From: Aeromicrobium sp.
Lineage (GTDB): Bacteria; Actinomycetota; Actinomycetes; Propionibacteriales; Nocardioidaceae
NCBI RefSeq assembly: GCF_025965075.1
Contig: NZ_JAOPXQ010000137.1
Span: 1-40,617 of the forward strand
DNA: 40,617 bases
Direction: 5' to 3'
The notes below the pieces were generated by a model, which saw nothing but the letters and a program-made list of their open reading frames with translations, searched no databases and was not told the origin of the DNA. Made by a program: the position numbers and the translations under genes. Below are positions 1 through 11,298 of the stretch, piece after piece; the first letter of the stretch is position 1, and the number at the start of each line of letters is the position of its first letter.

Positions 1-2350
<2,350 letters not shown>

Positions 2351-2436
2351 TCTCCTTCGCGCGGTCGGTTTCCATCCTGCCCAGCATCGCGGTGCGACGC
2401 ACGGTCAGGCTCGCCTAACCCGGGATCTCGGATATC

Positions 2437-2450
2437 TCTTGATATCAAGA
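2437..2450. promoter_or_regulatory. Palindromic operator-like site TCTTGATATCAAGA upstream of aconitase
   Basis: Perfect 14-bp inverted repeat 87-100 nt upstream of the acnA start, followed by a degenerate second copy (ACATGATGTCGAGA, 2452-2465). Confidence 0.5.
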
Positions 2451-2492
2451 TACATGATGTCGAGAGGATCGGCACGCTCGTCGACCGCGAGT

Positions 2493-3188
2493 TCAGAAGA
2501 TGTGCGGGAACCTCATGAGCTGCGCGAAGAAGACGATGTACGCCAGTGCCACCGCGACCAGGCCCGCCACCCCGAGGACCTCGATCACCGACAGCCACCG
2601 GGTGCGCCGCTCCGTCGTGACGGCGGCGGGACCCGTGCCACGCACGACCTGGGTGCGGGCGACCCGGTCGGCGAATCCCCGGTCGGCCTGCAGGAGCAGC
2701 GGGACGACGAGGACCAGCAGCGCGACGTACGCCGCTCCCCCGATGTGCCAGGACTCCGGCGTGAGCCGGCGCAGCACCGTCGGCAGGCCGACCGGGATCG
2801 CGGCGGCCGCCAGGTCCAGCAGCAGCGCCATCACGAGCCCGCGCAGGAGGCCGCGCGCGGGTCCGGTCGGTCGACCGCTGTCGACGTCCACGACCGCCAG
2901 CCCGACCCGGTGCTTGCCGATGCTGTGCCCCCGCACGCCCTGGCGCCAGCCGTTGTTCCAGACCAGGAACAGCTCGCCGGCGACGAGTCCCGCGAGGATC
3001 AGGTTGCCCGACAGCGTGACCGACCAGAACTCGGCGCCCCGGTCGTCGTCGGAGGCCCGGCGGACCGACTCGACCAGGAAGTAGCCGAGCGCGCCGATCG
3101 AGAAGGCAGCGCTGAACAGCAGGGCGTCCTGGCCCAGCGCATCGCGGCGCAGCTGGCGGATGATGCGGGACTCGGTCATGGTCGTCAC
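2493..3188 (-). CDS. RDD family membrane protein
   Basis: VTTMTESRIIRQLRRDALGQDALLFSAAFSIGALGYFLVES...NNGWRQGVRGHSIGKHRVGLAVVDVDSGRPTG; RDD-type topology. GTGA overlap with the upstream gene's stop. Confidence 0.8.
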   Translation of the reverse strand: MTTMTESRIIRQLRRDALGQDALLFSAAFSIGALGYFLVESVRRASDDDRGAEFWSVTLSGNLILAGLVAGELFLVWNNGWRQGVRGHSIGKHRVGLAVVDVDSGRPTGPARGLLRGLVMALLLDLAAAAIPVGLPTVLRRLTPESWHIGGAAYVALLVLVVPLLLQADRGFADRVARTQVVRGTGPAAVTTERRTRWLSVIEVLGVAGLVAVALAYIVFFAQLMRFPHIF

Positions 3189-5689
3189 CTCATGGCCCGA
3201 ACGTAGCCGACCAGGCGGCGTCCGTCCCGCACTCGGTCCTCCCACGTGATGCCGATCCCGGTGAGCACGACCCCGACGACCGCGAGCAGGACGACGCGCG
3301 GCGCCGCGTTGGCGTAGGGCCCGATGTTGAACAGGACCAGCAGGGCCAGCACCACGGCGCCGGCGACGAACGGCGCCTGCCAGCCGAGCCGGATGCCGAG
3401 ACCGAGGACGACGACCGCGCCGATCCCCAGCAGCAGCGACCGGGTCCCGGTGGGATCGGCCAGCGCCTGCGGCAGGCTCGGCAGCATCGCGACGGCGAGC
3501 CCCGGTCCGAGCAGGAGCCACGTGCCGGACTCGGGTCGGCGCCCGACGAGGGCCAGGCCGGCCGCCAGCAGCATGACGCCCAGCGGCAGCGTGTAGGCCT
3601 CGACGAACGAGAAGCCGCTGTCCACGATCAGCAGGACGTACGCGACGAGCAGCGCGACGGCACCGGGCCAGACGTACCAGCGTCGCCCCCGCACCACGAA
3701 GGCGAGCGCGACGAGGACGACGCCGGCCACGGTCCACCGCGCCGCGACCTCGCCGGTCGATCCGGGTGCGAGGAGGGCCACGAACCCACCCAGTGCCGCG
3801 GCCGCCTCGACCGGGACGCGGACGGGGTGCTGCGGCAGGACGAGCCCCGCGACCGCCACGAGGGCCAGGGCAACCGAGAGGACCACGAGGGCCGTCACGG
3901 CGTCGTCGACGTCGAGCAGGTCGACGACGGCGGCGGTGCTCGCCAGCCCGAGGGCGACCGCGCCACCGGCGCAGGTCTGACGCAGCACCGGATGGCACGG
4001 GGTGGTCGCCAGGACGACCAGCACCAGGGCGCCCACGGCCCACGTCGCGGCCGAGGTGCCGTGCGACGCGGCCGCGACCACCGTCGCCGCGGCCACCAGG
4101 ACCGTCGCGGCCGGCGCCGCTGACCTGCTGAGTCCCCGCGCGTGGGCCGCCACGAGCGCCGCGGCGAGGAGCAGGAGGGCGGCCGCGGCGGCCCAGACCG
4201 GCGGCCGCCCGGCCACGACGACACCGACCCAGCCGAGCGCTCCGGCACCGAGCGCGAGGTCCACGGCGTGCCGCCGAGTGACCGGCAGCCCGGGCCAGCG
4301 GGGCAGGGACCACGCAACGACGACCAGCGCGAGCAGCACGACCGGCAGCGCCCAGAGGGCGTGGTCGTCGATCGACGCGATGTCGAGCCGGGTGTCGGCC
4401 GCGAGCTGCCACGGGTCCTCGAGGACGAGGGAGCCGGTCCGCACGGCCTCGGCGAGCAGCACCGCGTGGATCAGCAGCAGGCCCAGCACGACGGGTGCGG
4501 CACCCGCCCGCACTCCCTTGCCCCAGTCGTCGGTGCGTGCGGTCCCGGCGACCCCGAGCGCTGCCGCGAGGAGCGCGATCGCGACACCCGCTCCGTCGCT
4601 GCTCGCGGCCTCGGAGACCGGTGTGACCACGAGCGCGCACACGGCGAAGACGGCGAGCGCCACGGCCGGGATCCGGACGGGCTTCACGAGTGCCGCGACG
4701 ACGACCGACGCGATCACCATCAGGACCAGCGGAGCGCCGTGCCCGCCGCCGACGAGATCGTCGAGCGCGGGGTTGTCGACGAGGTCCACGAGCGCTGCGA
4801 CGTAGGCGGCGGTGAAGAATCCGGCGAAGACGATCCGGGCGATGATCGTCATCGGCCGCAGGCCCGCCGGTCGCGTGGCGAGCGCGAGCAGGCCGGCCAC
4901 GACGACCGCGATGATCGCGCGCCACGCGAAGTCCAGGTCGTCGACGACGGCCCCGGCGCCGAGACCGGCGATCGTGATGCCGAGGCCGGCGGCGATCGCT
5001 GGCGAGACAAGGTCGGTCGTGACCAATGGTCGGGCCCACAGCGCGATGCCCACACCCAGCCCGACCACGACGACACCCCAGGCGACCCACGACGACGGGA
5101 CGTCGAGGGAGCCGAGTGCGGCCAGCCCCTCGTGCCGGGCGGCGAAGAAGTCGAGCGTCAGCAGGCTCAGGAAGATCGTCCAGACCGCCTCCGCCGAGGC
5201 GCGGAGCGGGCGGCGTGTGACCCAGACGCCGAGCACGCCGACGAGGACCGTGATGCCGAGCAGGATCAGCGTCCGTGCGGCGAGCCCGACGTCCTCCCAG
5301 GACCGGGTCACGAAGATCAGTCCGGCGACGATGAGGCTGAACGGTCCGAGGACCAGCAGGACGGTCCCGACGGACCAGCGCCGCGGTGCCCGCGCGGGCG
5401 CCGAGGGCGGCGTCGGGTACGACGGGAGGTCCTGGGTCGGGAACGGGTCCCGGGCCGGCGGGGCCGGAGGCGGGCCCATCGGCTGCGGAGCGGGCGCGGC
5501 GGGTGGAACGGCGCCGACCGGGACGCGCCGGTGCGACGCCCGGCCGAGGAGCTCGTCTGCCTGCAGCAGCATCTGCCACAGCTGTCGCACCTCGACCGTG
5601 GTGAGGTCCAGGCCGCACTGCGGGCACGCCGGCTGACCGTTGATGACGCCTCGGCAGTCCGGACAGGCGTGCGGGTCGGCGAAGCGCAT
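3185..5689 (-). CDS. Zinc-ribbon / multi-TM protein (SCO7613 C-terminal domain type)
   Basis: MRFADPHACPDCRGVINGQPACPQCGLDLTTVEVRQLWQMLLQADELL followed by many hydrophobic helices; about 834 aa. Confidence 0.75.
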   Translation of the reverse strand: MRFADPHACPDCRGVINGQPACPQCGLDLTTVEVRQLWQMLLQADELLGRASHRRVPVGAVPPAAPAPQPMGPPPAPPARDPFPTQDLPSYPTPPSAPARAPRRWSVGTVLLVLGPFSLIVAGLIFVTRSWEDVGLAARTLILLGITVLVGVLGVWVTRRPLRASAEAVWTIFLSLLTLDFFAARHEGLAALGSLDVPSSWVAWGVVVVGLGVGIALWARPLVTTDLVSPAIAAGLGITIAGLGAGAVVDDLDFAWRAIIAVVVAGLLALATRPAGLRPMTIIARIVFAGFFTAAYVAALVDLVDNPALDDLVGGGHGAPLVLMVIASVVVAALVKPVRIPAVALAVFAVCALVVTPVSEAASSDGAGVAIALLAAALGVAGTARTDDWGKGVRAGAAPVVLGLLLIHAVLLAEAVRTGSLVLEDPWQLAADTRLDIASIDDHALWALPVVLLALVVVAWSLPRWPGLPVTRRHAVDLALGAGALGWVGVVVAGRPPVWAAAAALLLLAAALVAAHARGLSRSAAPAATVLVAAATVVAAASHGTSAATWAVGALVLVVLATTPCHPVLRQTCAGGAVALGLASTAAVVDLLDVDDAVTALVVLSVALALVAVAGLVLPQHPVRVPVEAAAALGGFVALLAPGSTGEVAARWTVAGVVLVALAFVVRGRRWYVWPGAVALLVAYVLLIVDSGFSFVEAYTLPLGVMLLAAGLALVGRRPESGTWLLLGPGLAVAMLPSLPQALADPTGTRSLLLGIGAVVVLGLGIRLGWQAPFVAGAVVLALLVLFNIGPYANAAPRVVLLAVVGVVLTGIGITWEDRVRDGRRLVGYVRAMR

Positions 5690-5757
5690 GCCCACACTGT
5701 GTCGTGCACGCCTGACCGGCACAAGGACCGGGCCGTGTCGTCGACGGCCGCCCGGGG

Positions 5758-6990
5758 TCAGGCCGGGTCGGCGGCTCGCACCAGCACCGCGACGCACTCG
5801 ACGTGCTGCGTCATGGGAAACAGCGCGAACGCTCGAAGCCCGTCGAGGACGTACCCGCGGGCGGCGAACGAGGCCAGGTCCCGAGCGAGGGCAGCGGGAT
5901 CGCAGGCGACGTAGACGATGCGGCGCGGCTCGAGCGCGACGATCCCCGCGACGGCCTTCTTGGCACCCGTGCGGGGCGGGTCGAGCACGACGACGTCGGC
6001 CCGCTCCCCCAGCCCGCCCTGGCGGAGCGCCCGCTCGACCGTCTCGCCGACCAGCGTGACCTGCGGCAGGTCGTGCAGGTTGCGTCGCGCGTCGCGGGAC
6101 GCGCTGCGGTCGGACTCGACGCTGAGCACGGTCCCGTCGTCACCGACCACGTCGGCGAGGAACGTCGTGAACAGGCCGACCCCGGCGTACAGGTCGAGCA
6201 CGGTCTCCCCGGGACGTGCATCGGCGCCGTCCAGCACGGCCTCGACGAGCGTCGCGGCGGCGGCGGGGTGCACCTGCCAGAAGCCCGAGCCGGAGACCCG
6301 GTAGTCGTTCGCGACCACCCGCTCGGTCACGGCACCACGACCACCGCGGGTCGTGCCGTCGGTCGCGACGACACCGTCGACCTCGGCCTCGACCTCGTCA
6401 CTGATGCTGGCATCCGTCACCAGCAGCCGGTCCCCCGTCGACGACACGATGGCCTCGACGGTGTCGGCGTCCCACGTGCGGCCCAGCACCCGGGGCAGCC
6501 CGGGATGGGCGATCAGGCACTCGTCGACCGGAACGATCTCGTGCGACCGGTGGCGCCGCAGCCCGGGCGTCCCGTCCCGGTCGACCGCGAACTGCATCCG
6601 CGTGCGCCAGCCGAGCGCCTCGGGCTCGACCGCCTCGACCTCGCCGTCCCAGGCCAGGCCGGCCAGCCGCCGGAGCTGCTCGCGCACGACGTCCCCCAGG
6701 AGCCCGCGCTGCACCGCGGGGTCGACGTGCTGGAAGTCGCAGCCGCCGCAGAGGCCGGGACCCGAGAACGGGCACGGTGGCACGACCCGCCCCGGGGCCG
6801 CGTCGATGACCTCGATCGCGTCGGCCCGCAGAAACGAGCTCGTCCGGTCTGTGATGCGGATCCGGACCCGTTCGCCGGGCAGCGTGTGCCGCACGAAGAC
6901 GACCTGGCCGTCCAGGCGGGCGACGCAGTGGCCGCCGTGGGCGACGGGTCCGATGTCGACGACCGGGTCGGTGACGTCGGTGGTCATCAA
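5758..6990 (-). CDS. Class I SAM-dependent RNA (uracil-5-)methyltransferase, TrmA/RlmD family with TRAM domain
   Basis: TRAM-like N-terminus (VDIGPVAHGGHCVARLDGQVVFVRHTLPGERVR), CPFSGPGLCGGCDFQHV cluster, DLYAGVGLFTTFLA, VVLDPPRTGAKK, YVACDPAALARD. Confidence 0.9.
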   Translation of the reverse strand: MMTTDVTDPVVDIGPVAHGGHCVARLDGQVVFVRHTLPGERVRIRITDRTSSFLRADAIEVIDAAPGRVVPPCPFSGPGLCGGCDFQHVDPAVQRGLLGDVVREQLRRLAGLAWDGEVEAVEPEALGWRTRMQFAVDRDGTPGLRRHRSHEIVPVDECLIAHPGLPRVLGRTWDADTVEAIVSSTGDRLLVTDASISDEVEAEVDGVVATDGTTRGGRGAVTERVVANDYRVSGSGFWQVHPAAAATLVEAVLDGADARPGETVLDLYAGVGLFTTFLADVVGDDGTVLSVESDRSASRDARRNLHDLPQVTLVGETVERALRQGGLGERADVVVLDPPRTGAKKAVAGIVALEPRRIVYVACDPAALARDLASFAARGYVLDGLRAFALFPMTQHVECVAVLVRAADPA

Positions 6991-8996
6991 CGCCCCCGGA
7001 ATCCGCGGCGCACGTCACCCGGTGCCGGGCGTTCCTTGCCGAGCCGCTGCTTGGCCCGGCCGGCCGAGCTGAGCTGGTAGGGCACGCTCGTGACCATGAC
7101 GCCGGGCATGAACAGCAGGCGCCCCTTGAGCCGCAGCGCGGTCTGGTTGTGCAGGAGCTGCTCCCACCAGCGCCCCACGACGTACTCGGGGATGTAGACC
7201 GTGATGATGTCGCGAGGACTCGCCTTGCGACGCTCCTTGACGTAGCGGATGACCGGCCGGACGAGCTCGCGGTAGGGCGAGTTGACGACCTTCAGGGGGA
7301 TCGGGATCTGCAGCTCGTCCCACTGCTTCATGAGCTTCTCGGTCTCGGCCGGGTCGAACTCGACCGTCAGCGCCTCGATCGAGTTGGGGCGGGACACCCT
7401 GGCGTACGCCAGGGCCCGCATCGTGGGCTTGTGCAGCTTGCTGACCAGGACGATGGCGTGGACCCGTGACGGCAGGGTGACGTCGGAGTCGTCGATCGCG
7501 AGCTCCTCGGACACCCGGTCGTAGTGACGGCCGATGCCGCGCATCAGCACGAAGACGCAGATCATCGCGACGATCGCGATCCACGCGCCGGCGAGGAACT
7601 TGGTCAGCAGCACGATGACCAGCACCGTCGCGGTCATCGCCAGCCCGACCGTGTTGACCGCGCGGGACCGCATCATCCTGGAGCGCTCGGCCGGGTCGGT
7701 CTCGGTCCTGAGGTGCCGGTTCCAGTGCCGGATCATGCCCAGCTGGCTCAGGTTGAACGACACGAACACGCCGACGATGTAGAGCTGGATGAGCTTGGTG
7801 ACCTCGGCGTCGAAGGCCTGGATCAGGACCACCGCGGCCAGCGCCAGGACGATGATGCCGTTGCTGAACGTCAACCGGTCGCCGCGCGTGTCGAGCTGGC
7901 GGGGCAGGTAGCCGTCGCGGGCCAGGATCGAGCCGAGCACAGGGAAGCCGTTGAACGCGGTGTTGGCGGCCAGGATCAGGATGACGCCGGTGCACGCGAT
8001 GGTGAAGTAGAACAGCGGCGTGAAGTCGCTGTAGAGGGTCTTGGCGAGCTGGCCGATCACGGTGTCCTGCTCATAGCTCGACCCGACGGGCTTGCCGTTC
8101 TTCAGGAGCTGCGTCGCGGGATCCTCGACGTACCGCAGCTTCATCAGGTCGGCCAGCACGATGATGCTCATCAGCATCGCGATCGCGAGGGTGCCGAGCA
8201 GCAGGAGCGTCGTGGCGGCGTTCTTGCTCTTGGGCTTCTTGAACGCCGGGACGCCGTTGCTGATCGCCTCGACCCCGGTCAGCGCGGCGCAGCCGGACGA
8301 GAAGGCCCGGGCGAGCAGGAACACCATCGCGATGCCCGTGAAGCCCTGCTCGAACTGTCCCTCCGGGGCGATGTCGAAGCCGGCGCTGGGGACCTCCGGC
8401 AGGTCGCCGAACAGGTAGCGGGAGTAGCCCCACAGGCCCATCATGAGGATCGCGATCATGAACAGGTAGGTCGGCACCGCGAACGCCTTGCCCGACTCCT
8501 TGGTGCCGCGCAGGTTGATCGCCATCAGGATGATGACCAGCGCCGAGGCGGCGGTCGCCTCGTGCCCGTCCAGCCAGGGCAGGGCCGAGCTGGCGTTCTG
8601 CACGCCCGACGAGATCGACACCGCGACCGTGAGGACGTAGTCGACGAGCAGCGCGCTGCCGACCGTCAGGCCCGCGGTCGGGCCGAGGTTGACCGTGGCG
8701 ACCTCGTAGTCGCCGCCGCCGCTGGGGTACGCGTGGACGTTCTGGCGGTAGGACGCGACGACCGTCAGCAGCACCAGCGTCACGGCGATGCCGATCTTCC
8801 AGTTGAACGCGTACGCCGACAGTCCACCCAGCGACAGGGTCAGGAAGATCTCATCCGGTGCGTACGCGACGGAGGACAACGCGTCGCTCGCGAACACCGG
8901 GAGCGCGATGCGCTTTGGGAGCAGCGTCTCTCCGAGCTGGGTGCTGCGGAGCTTGCGACCGACCAGCGCCCGTTTGGCGACCTCTGTGACTCCCAC
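6987..8996 (-). CDS. APC-superfamily permease, KimA/YdaO-like (putative K+ importer)
   Basis: LPKRIALPVFASDALSSVAYAPDEIFLTLSLGGLSAYAF plus a C-terminal cytosolic domain (RVHAIVLVSKLHKPTMRALAYARVSRPNSIEALTVEFDP). Confidence 0.8.
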   Translation of the reverse strand: MGVTEVAKRALVGRKLRSTQLGETLLPKRIALPVFASDALSSVAYAPDEIFLTLSLGGLSAYAFNWKIGIAVTLVLLTVVASYRQNVHAYPSGGGDYEVATVNLGPTAGLTVGSALLVDYVLTVAVSISSGVQNASSALPWLDGHEATAASALVIILMAINLRGTKESGKAFAVPTYLFMIAILMMGLWGYSRYLFGDLPEVPSAGFDIAPEGQFEQGFTGIAMVFLLARAFSSGCAALTGVEAISNGVPAFKKPKSKNAATTLLLLGTLAIAMLMSIIVLADLMKLRYVEDPATQLLKNGKPVGSSYEQDTVIGQLAKTLYSDFTPLFYFTIACTGVILILAANTAFNGFPVLGSILARDGYLPRQLDTRGDRLTFSNGIIVLALAAVVLIQAFDAEVTKLIQLYIVGVFVSFNLSQLGMIRHWNRHLRTETDPAERSRMMRSRAVNTVGLAMTATVLVIVLLTKFLAGAWIAIVAMICVFVLMRGIGRHYDRVSEELAIDDSDVTLPSRVHAIVLVSKLHKPTMRALAYARVSRPNSIEALTVEFDPAETEKLMKQWDELQIPIPLKVVNSPYRELVRPVIRYVKERRKASPRDIITVYIPEYVVGRWWEQLLHNQTALRLKGRLLFMPGVMVTSVPYQLSSAGRAKQRLGKERPAPGDVRRGFRGR

Positions 8997-9066
8997 GAGA
9001 GTCGATGCTAGACCTCATACGGGCATGTGCACGCACGAGCGTCGGGCCCGGTGTAGCGTCGCCTGC

Positions 9067-9729
9067 GTGCACATCGTGATCATGGGCTGCGGCCGTGTCG
9101 GCTCGACTCTCACGCGCAGCCTCGAGGAGCGCGGCCACACGACGGCCGTGATCGACACCAACCCCGACGCGTTCCGCCGTCTGGGGCCGGGATTCAGCGG
9201 GATCACGGTGACCGGCATGGGGTTCGACCGGGACGTCCTGGTCAAGGCCGGCATCGAGCGCGCCGACGCCTTCGCGGCCGTCTCGAGCGGTGACAACTCC
9301 AACATCATCTCCGCGCGTGTCGCCCGCGAGCAGTTCAAGGTCGAGAACGTCGTCGCCCGGATCTACGACCCGGGCCGCGCCGAGGTCTACGAGCGTCTCG
9401 GCGTCCCCACGGTCGCGACGGTTCCCTGGGCCGCCGACCAGGTGCTGCGGCGTCTGGTCCCGGCCGGCTCCGAGCCCGCGTGGCGCGACCAGTCCGGTGA
9501 CGTGCGCCTGGACCTCGTCTACGCGCCGTTCAGCTGGATCGGCCACCGGATCGCCGATCTCGAGGCCGCCGCGAAGGTCCGCGTCGCGTACCTCACCCGT
9601 CTCGGGGCCGGGCTGATCGCCCAGCCCGACACCGTGATCCAGGAGGGCGACTACTTGAGCCTGTTCATGCTCGAGAAGACTGCCGAGTCCTCGCACGCCG
9701 CCCTCGATGCAGGACCGGAGGCCGACTGA
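9067..9729 (+). CDS. TrkA-family potassium uptake regulatory protein (CeoB-like)
   Basis: VHIVIMGCGRVGSTLTRSLEERGHTTAVIDTNPDAF: RCK-N Rossmann motif; TrkA-C domain at the C-terminus. Confidence 0.93.
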   Translation: MHIVIMGCGRVGSTLTRSLEERGHTTAVIDTNPDAFRRLGPGFSGITVTGMGFDRDVLVKAGIERADAFAAVSSGDNSNIISARVAREQFKVENVVARIYDPGRAEVYERLGVPTVATVPWAADQVLRRLVPAGSEPAWRDQSGDVRLDLVYAPFSWIGHRIADLEAAAKVRVAYLTRLGAGLIAQPDTVIQEGDYLSLFMLEKTAESSHAALDAGPEAD

Positions 9730-10391
9730 TGCGCGTCGTGATCGCCGGAGCCGGAGCCGTCGGCAGGTCCGTGGCCCAGGAGCTCATCGACAACGGCCAC
9801 TCCATCCTGCTGATCGACAAGTCCCCCGCGTCGATCCGCGCCGAGCTCGTCCCCAAGGCGCAGTGGCTGCTCGCCGACGCCTGCGAGCTGTCCTCGCTCG
9901 AGGAGGCGCAGCTCGAGGGCTGTGACGTCGTGATCTCCGCGACCGGCGACGACAAGGCCAACCTGGTCATCTCACTGCTGGCCAAGACCGAGTTCGCCGT
10001 GCCCCGCACCGTGGGACGGGTCAACCACCCCAACAACGAGTGGTTGTTCAGCGAGTCCTGGGGAGTCGACGTGTCCGTCTCGACGCCACGCCTGATGTCG
10101 GCCCTCGTCGAGGAGGCCGTCACGGTCGGTGACCTCGTCCGGCTGTTCACGTTCCGCCAGAGCAACACCAACCTGGTCGAGCTGACGATGCCCAGCGACT
10201 CCCCCTACGTCGGCACCCGCGTCAGCGAGGTCCCGTGGCCCGACGACGTCGTGCTCGTGGCGATCCTGCGGGACAACACGATCGAGACGCCGGACGCCGA
10301 CCGCTCTCTCGAGGCCGGTGACGAGCTGCTCTTCGTCACGCCCGCCGAGGCCGAGGACCACCTCGGCGAGCTCCTCAGCCCCAAACGCTGA
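9729..10391 (+). CDS. TrkA-family potassium uptake regulatory protein (CeoC-like)
   Basis: MRVVIAGAGAVGRSVAQELIDNGHSILLIDKSP; 1-nt overlap with the preceding trkA gene. Confidence 0.93.
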   Translation: MRVVIAGAGAVGRSVAQELIDNGHSILLIDKSPASIRAELVPKAQWLLADACELSSLEEAQLEGCDVVISATGDDKANLVISLLAKTEFAVPRTVGRVNHPNNEWLFSESWGVDVSVSTPRLMSALVEEAVTVGDLVRLFTFRQSNTNLVELTMPSDSPYVGTRVSEVPWPDDVVLVAILRDNTIETPDADRSLEAGDELLFVTPAEAEDHLGELLSPKR

Positions 10392-10486
10392 CGCGTGGGT
10401 TACGCCCGCCGACGCGCGGGTTACCGACGCTGACGCGCGGGTTACCGACGCTGACGCGTGGGTTAGCGACGCTGACGCGTGGGTTA
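10385..10486 (+). repeat. Five direct copies of TGACGCG(T/C)GGGTTA at 21-bp period
   Basis: 14-mers begin at 10389, 10410 (variant CGACGCGCGGGTTA), 10431, 10452 and 10473, i.e. exact 21-bp spacing. Confidence 0.95.
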
Positions 10487-10564
10487 GTACGTACCGAAAA
10501 GCTGGCCGTGGCCGTCACCTGACTCGCATCCGCTCGTGGGCGCGATTCGGCCCACCTCCCACGT

Positions 10565-10605
10565 GCGCAACCCACGCCTCACCGTGCGCAACCCACGCGT
10601 CAGCG
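10565..10605 (-). repeat. Two inverted copies of the same motif (CAACCCACGC(G/C)TCA), 21-bp period
   Basis: Copies start at 10568 and 10589; reverse complement TGACGCGTGGGTTG matches the upstream direct array. Confidence 0.93.
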
Positions 10606-10617
10606 GTCGGGGGTGGG

Positions 10618-11298
10618 TCAGTCGTCGAGCTCTACCGGGGTGCGGTTGCGGCTCAGCAGCCAGCCCATGACGGCGAACGACGCGAGCTGCAGTGGCCAGC
10701 CGAGGGCGATCTTGGAGGCGCCCAGCAGGCCGATCTGGTGGTCGAGCCACAATGGCAGCTGGACCGCGACGCGGATGACGCACGGGATCACCAGGATCCA
10801 GGTCAGCTGCGAGCACAGCCGCACCATGGCCCGGTCCTGATGCCAGGCCGTGGGGTCGCCCGTCACGGAGCCGACCATGAAGCCGATGATGGGCCAGCCG
10901 ATGAGGATCGTGAGGATGATGACGACGGCGTACACGCCGTTGTAGATCAGCCCGGGGGTGAAGACCGCCCGGGCGACGTCCTCGTCGGACCCGCCGCCCT
11001 GGGACGCCCGATAGGCGAAGAACGCGCCGATCCCGATCCCGAACAGCGCGTTGAGCACGAACTGGGTCGTCGAGCGCTGCAGCACCCGGACCAGCAGCAG
11101 CACCGCGGTCACCGCGATGCTGATGACCAGCGACAACCGGATCTCGTCGGTGACCAGGAAGCACACCGTGAACAGCGCCGTGGGCACGGCGCTCTCGACG
11201 ATCCCGCGCCGTCCACCCAGCGCCTTGGCCAGCTGGGCGCGGACGACCTGCTCGACCGTCGCCTGCGTCGATCCCCTCTCAGGGTCGGACCGGGTCAC
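10618..11298 (-). CDS. DUF3159 domain-containing membrane protein
   Basis: VEQVVRAQLAKALGGRRGIVESAVPTALFTVCFLVTDEIRLSL...; synteny with trkA/OB-fold/DUF3710/dut. Confidence 0.85.
   Translation of the reverse strand: MTRSDPERGSTQATVEQVVRAQLAKALGGRRGIVESAVPTALFTVCFLVTDEIRLSLVISIAVTAVLLLVRVLQRSTTQFVLNALFGIGIGAFFAYRASQGGGSDEDVARAVFTPGLIYNGVYAVVIILTILIGWPIIGFMVGSVTGDPTAWHQDRAMVRLCSQLTWILVIPCVIRVAVQLPLWLDHQIGLLGASKIALGWPLQLASFAVMGWLLSRNRTPVELDD

Noticed and set aside
2493-5627. 1044-aa minus ORF whose C-terminus is the RDD protein
   Set aside because: Only the last ~230 codons are real; upstream codons are an out-of-frame reading of the zinc-ribbon gene.
4142-5914. Long plus-strand ORF (590 aa) antisense to the zinc-ribbon membrane protein gene
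   Set aside because: Arg/Asp/Gly-rich, no recognisable domain; typical shadow ORF of high-GC DNA opposite a well-supported CDS.
10385-10605. CRISPR array interpretation of the 21-bp repeats
   Set aside because: Repeats are about 14-21 bp with near-identical 7-bp 'spacers' and include inverted copies; no cas genes nearby.
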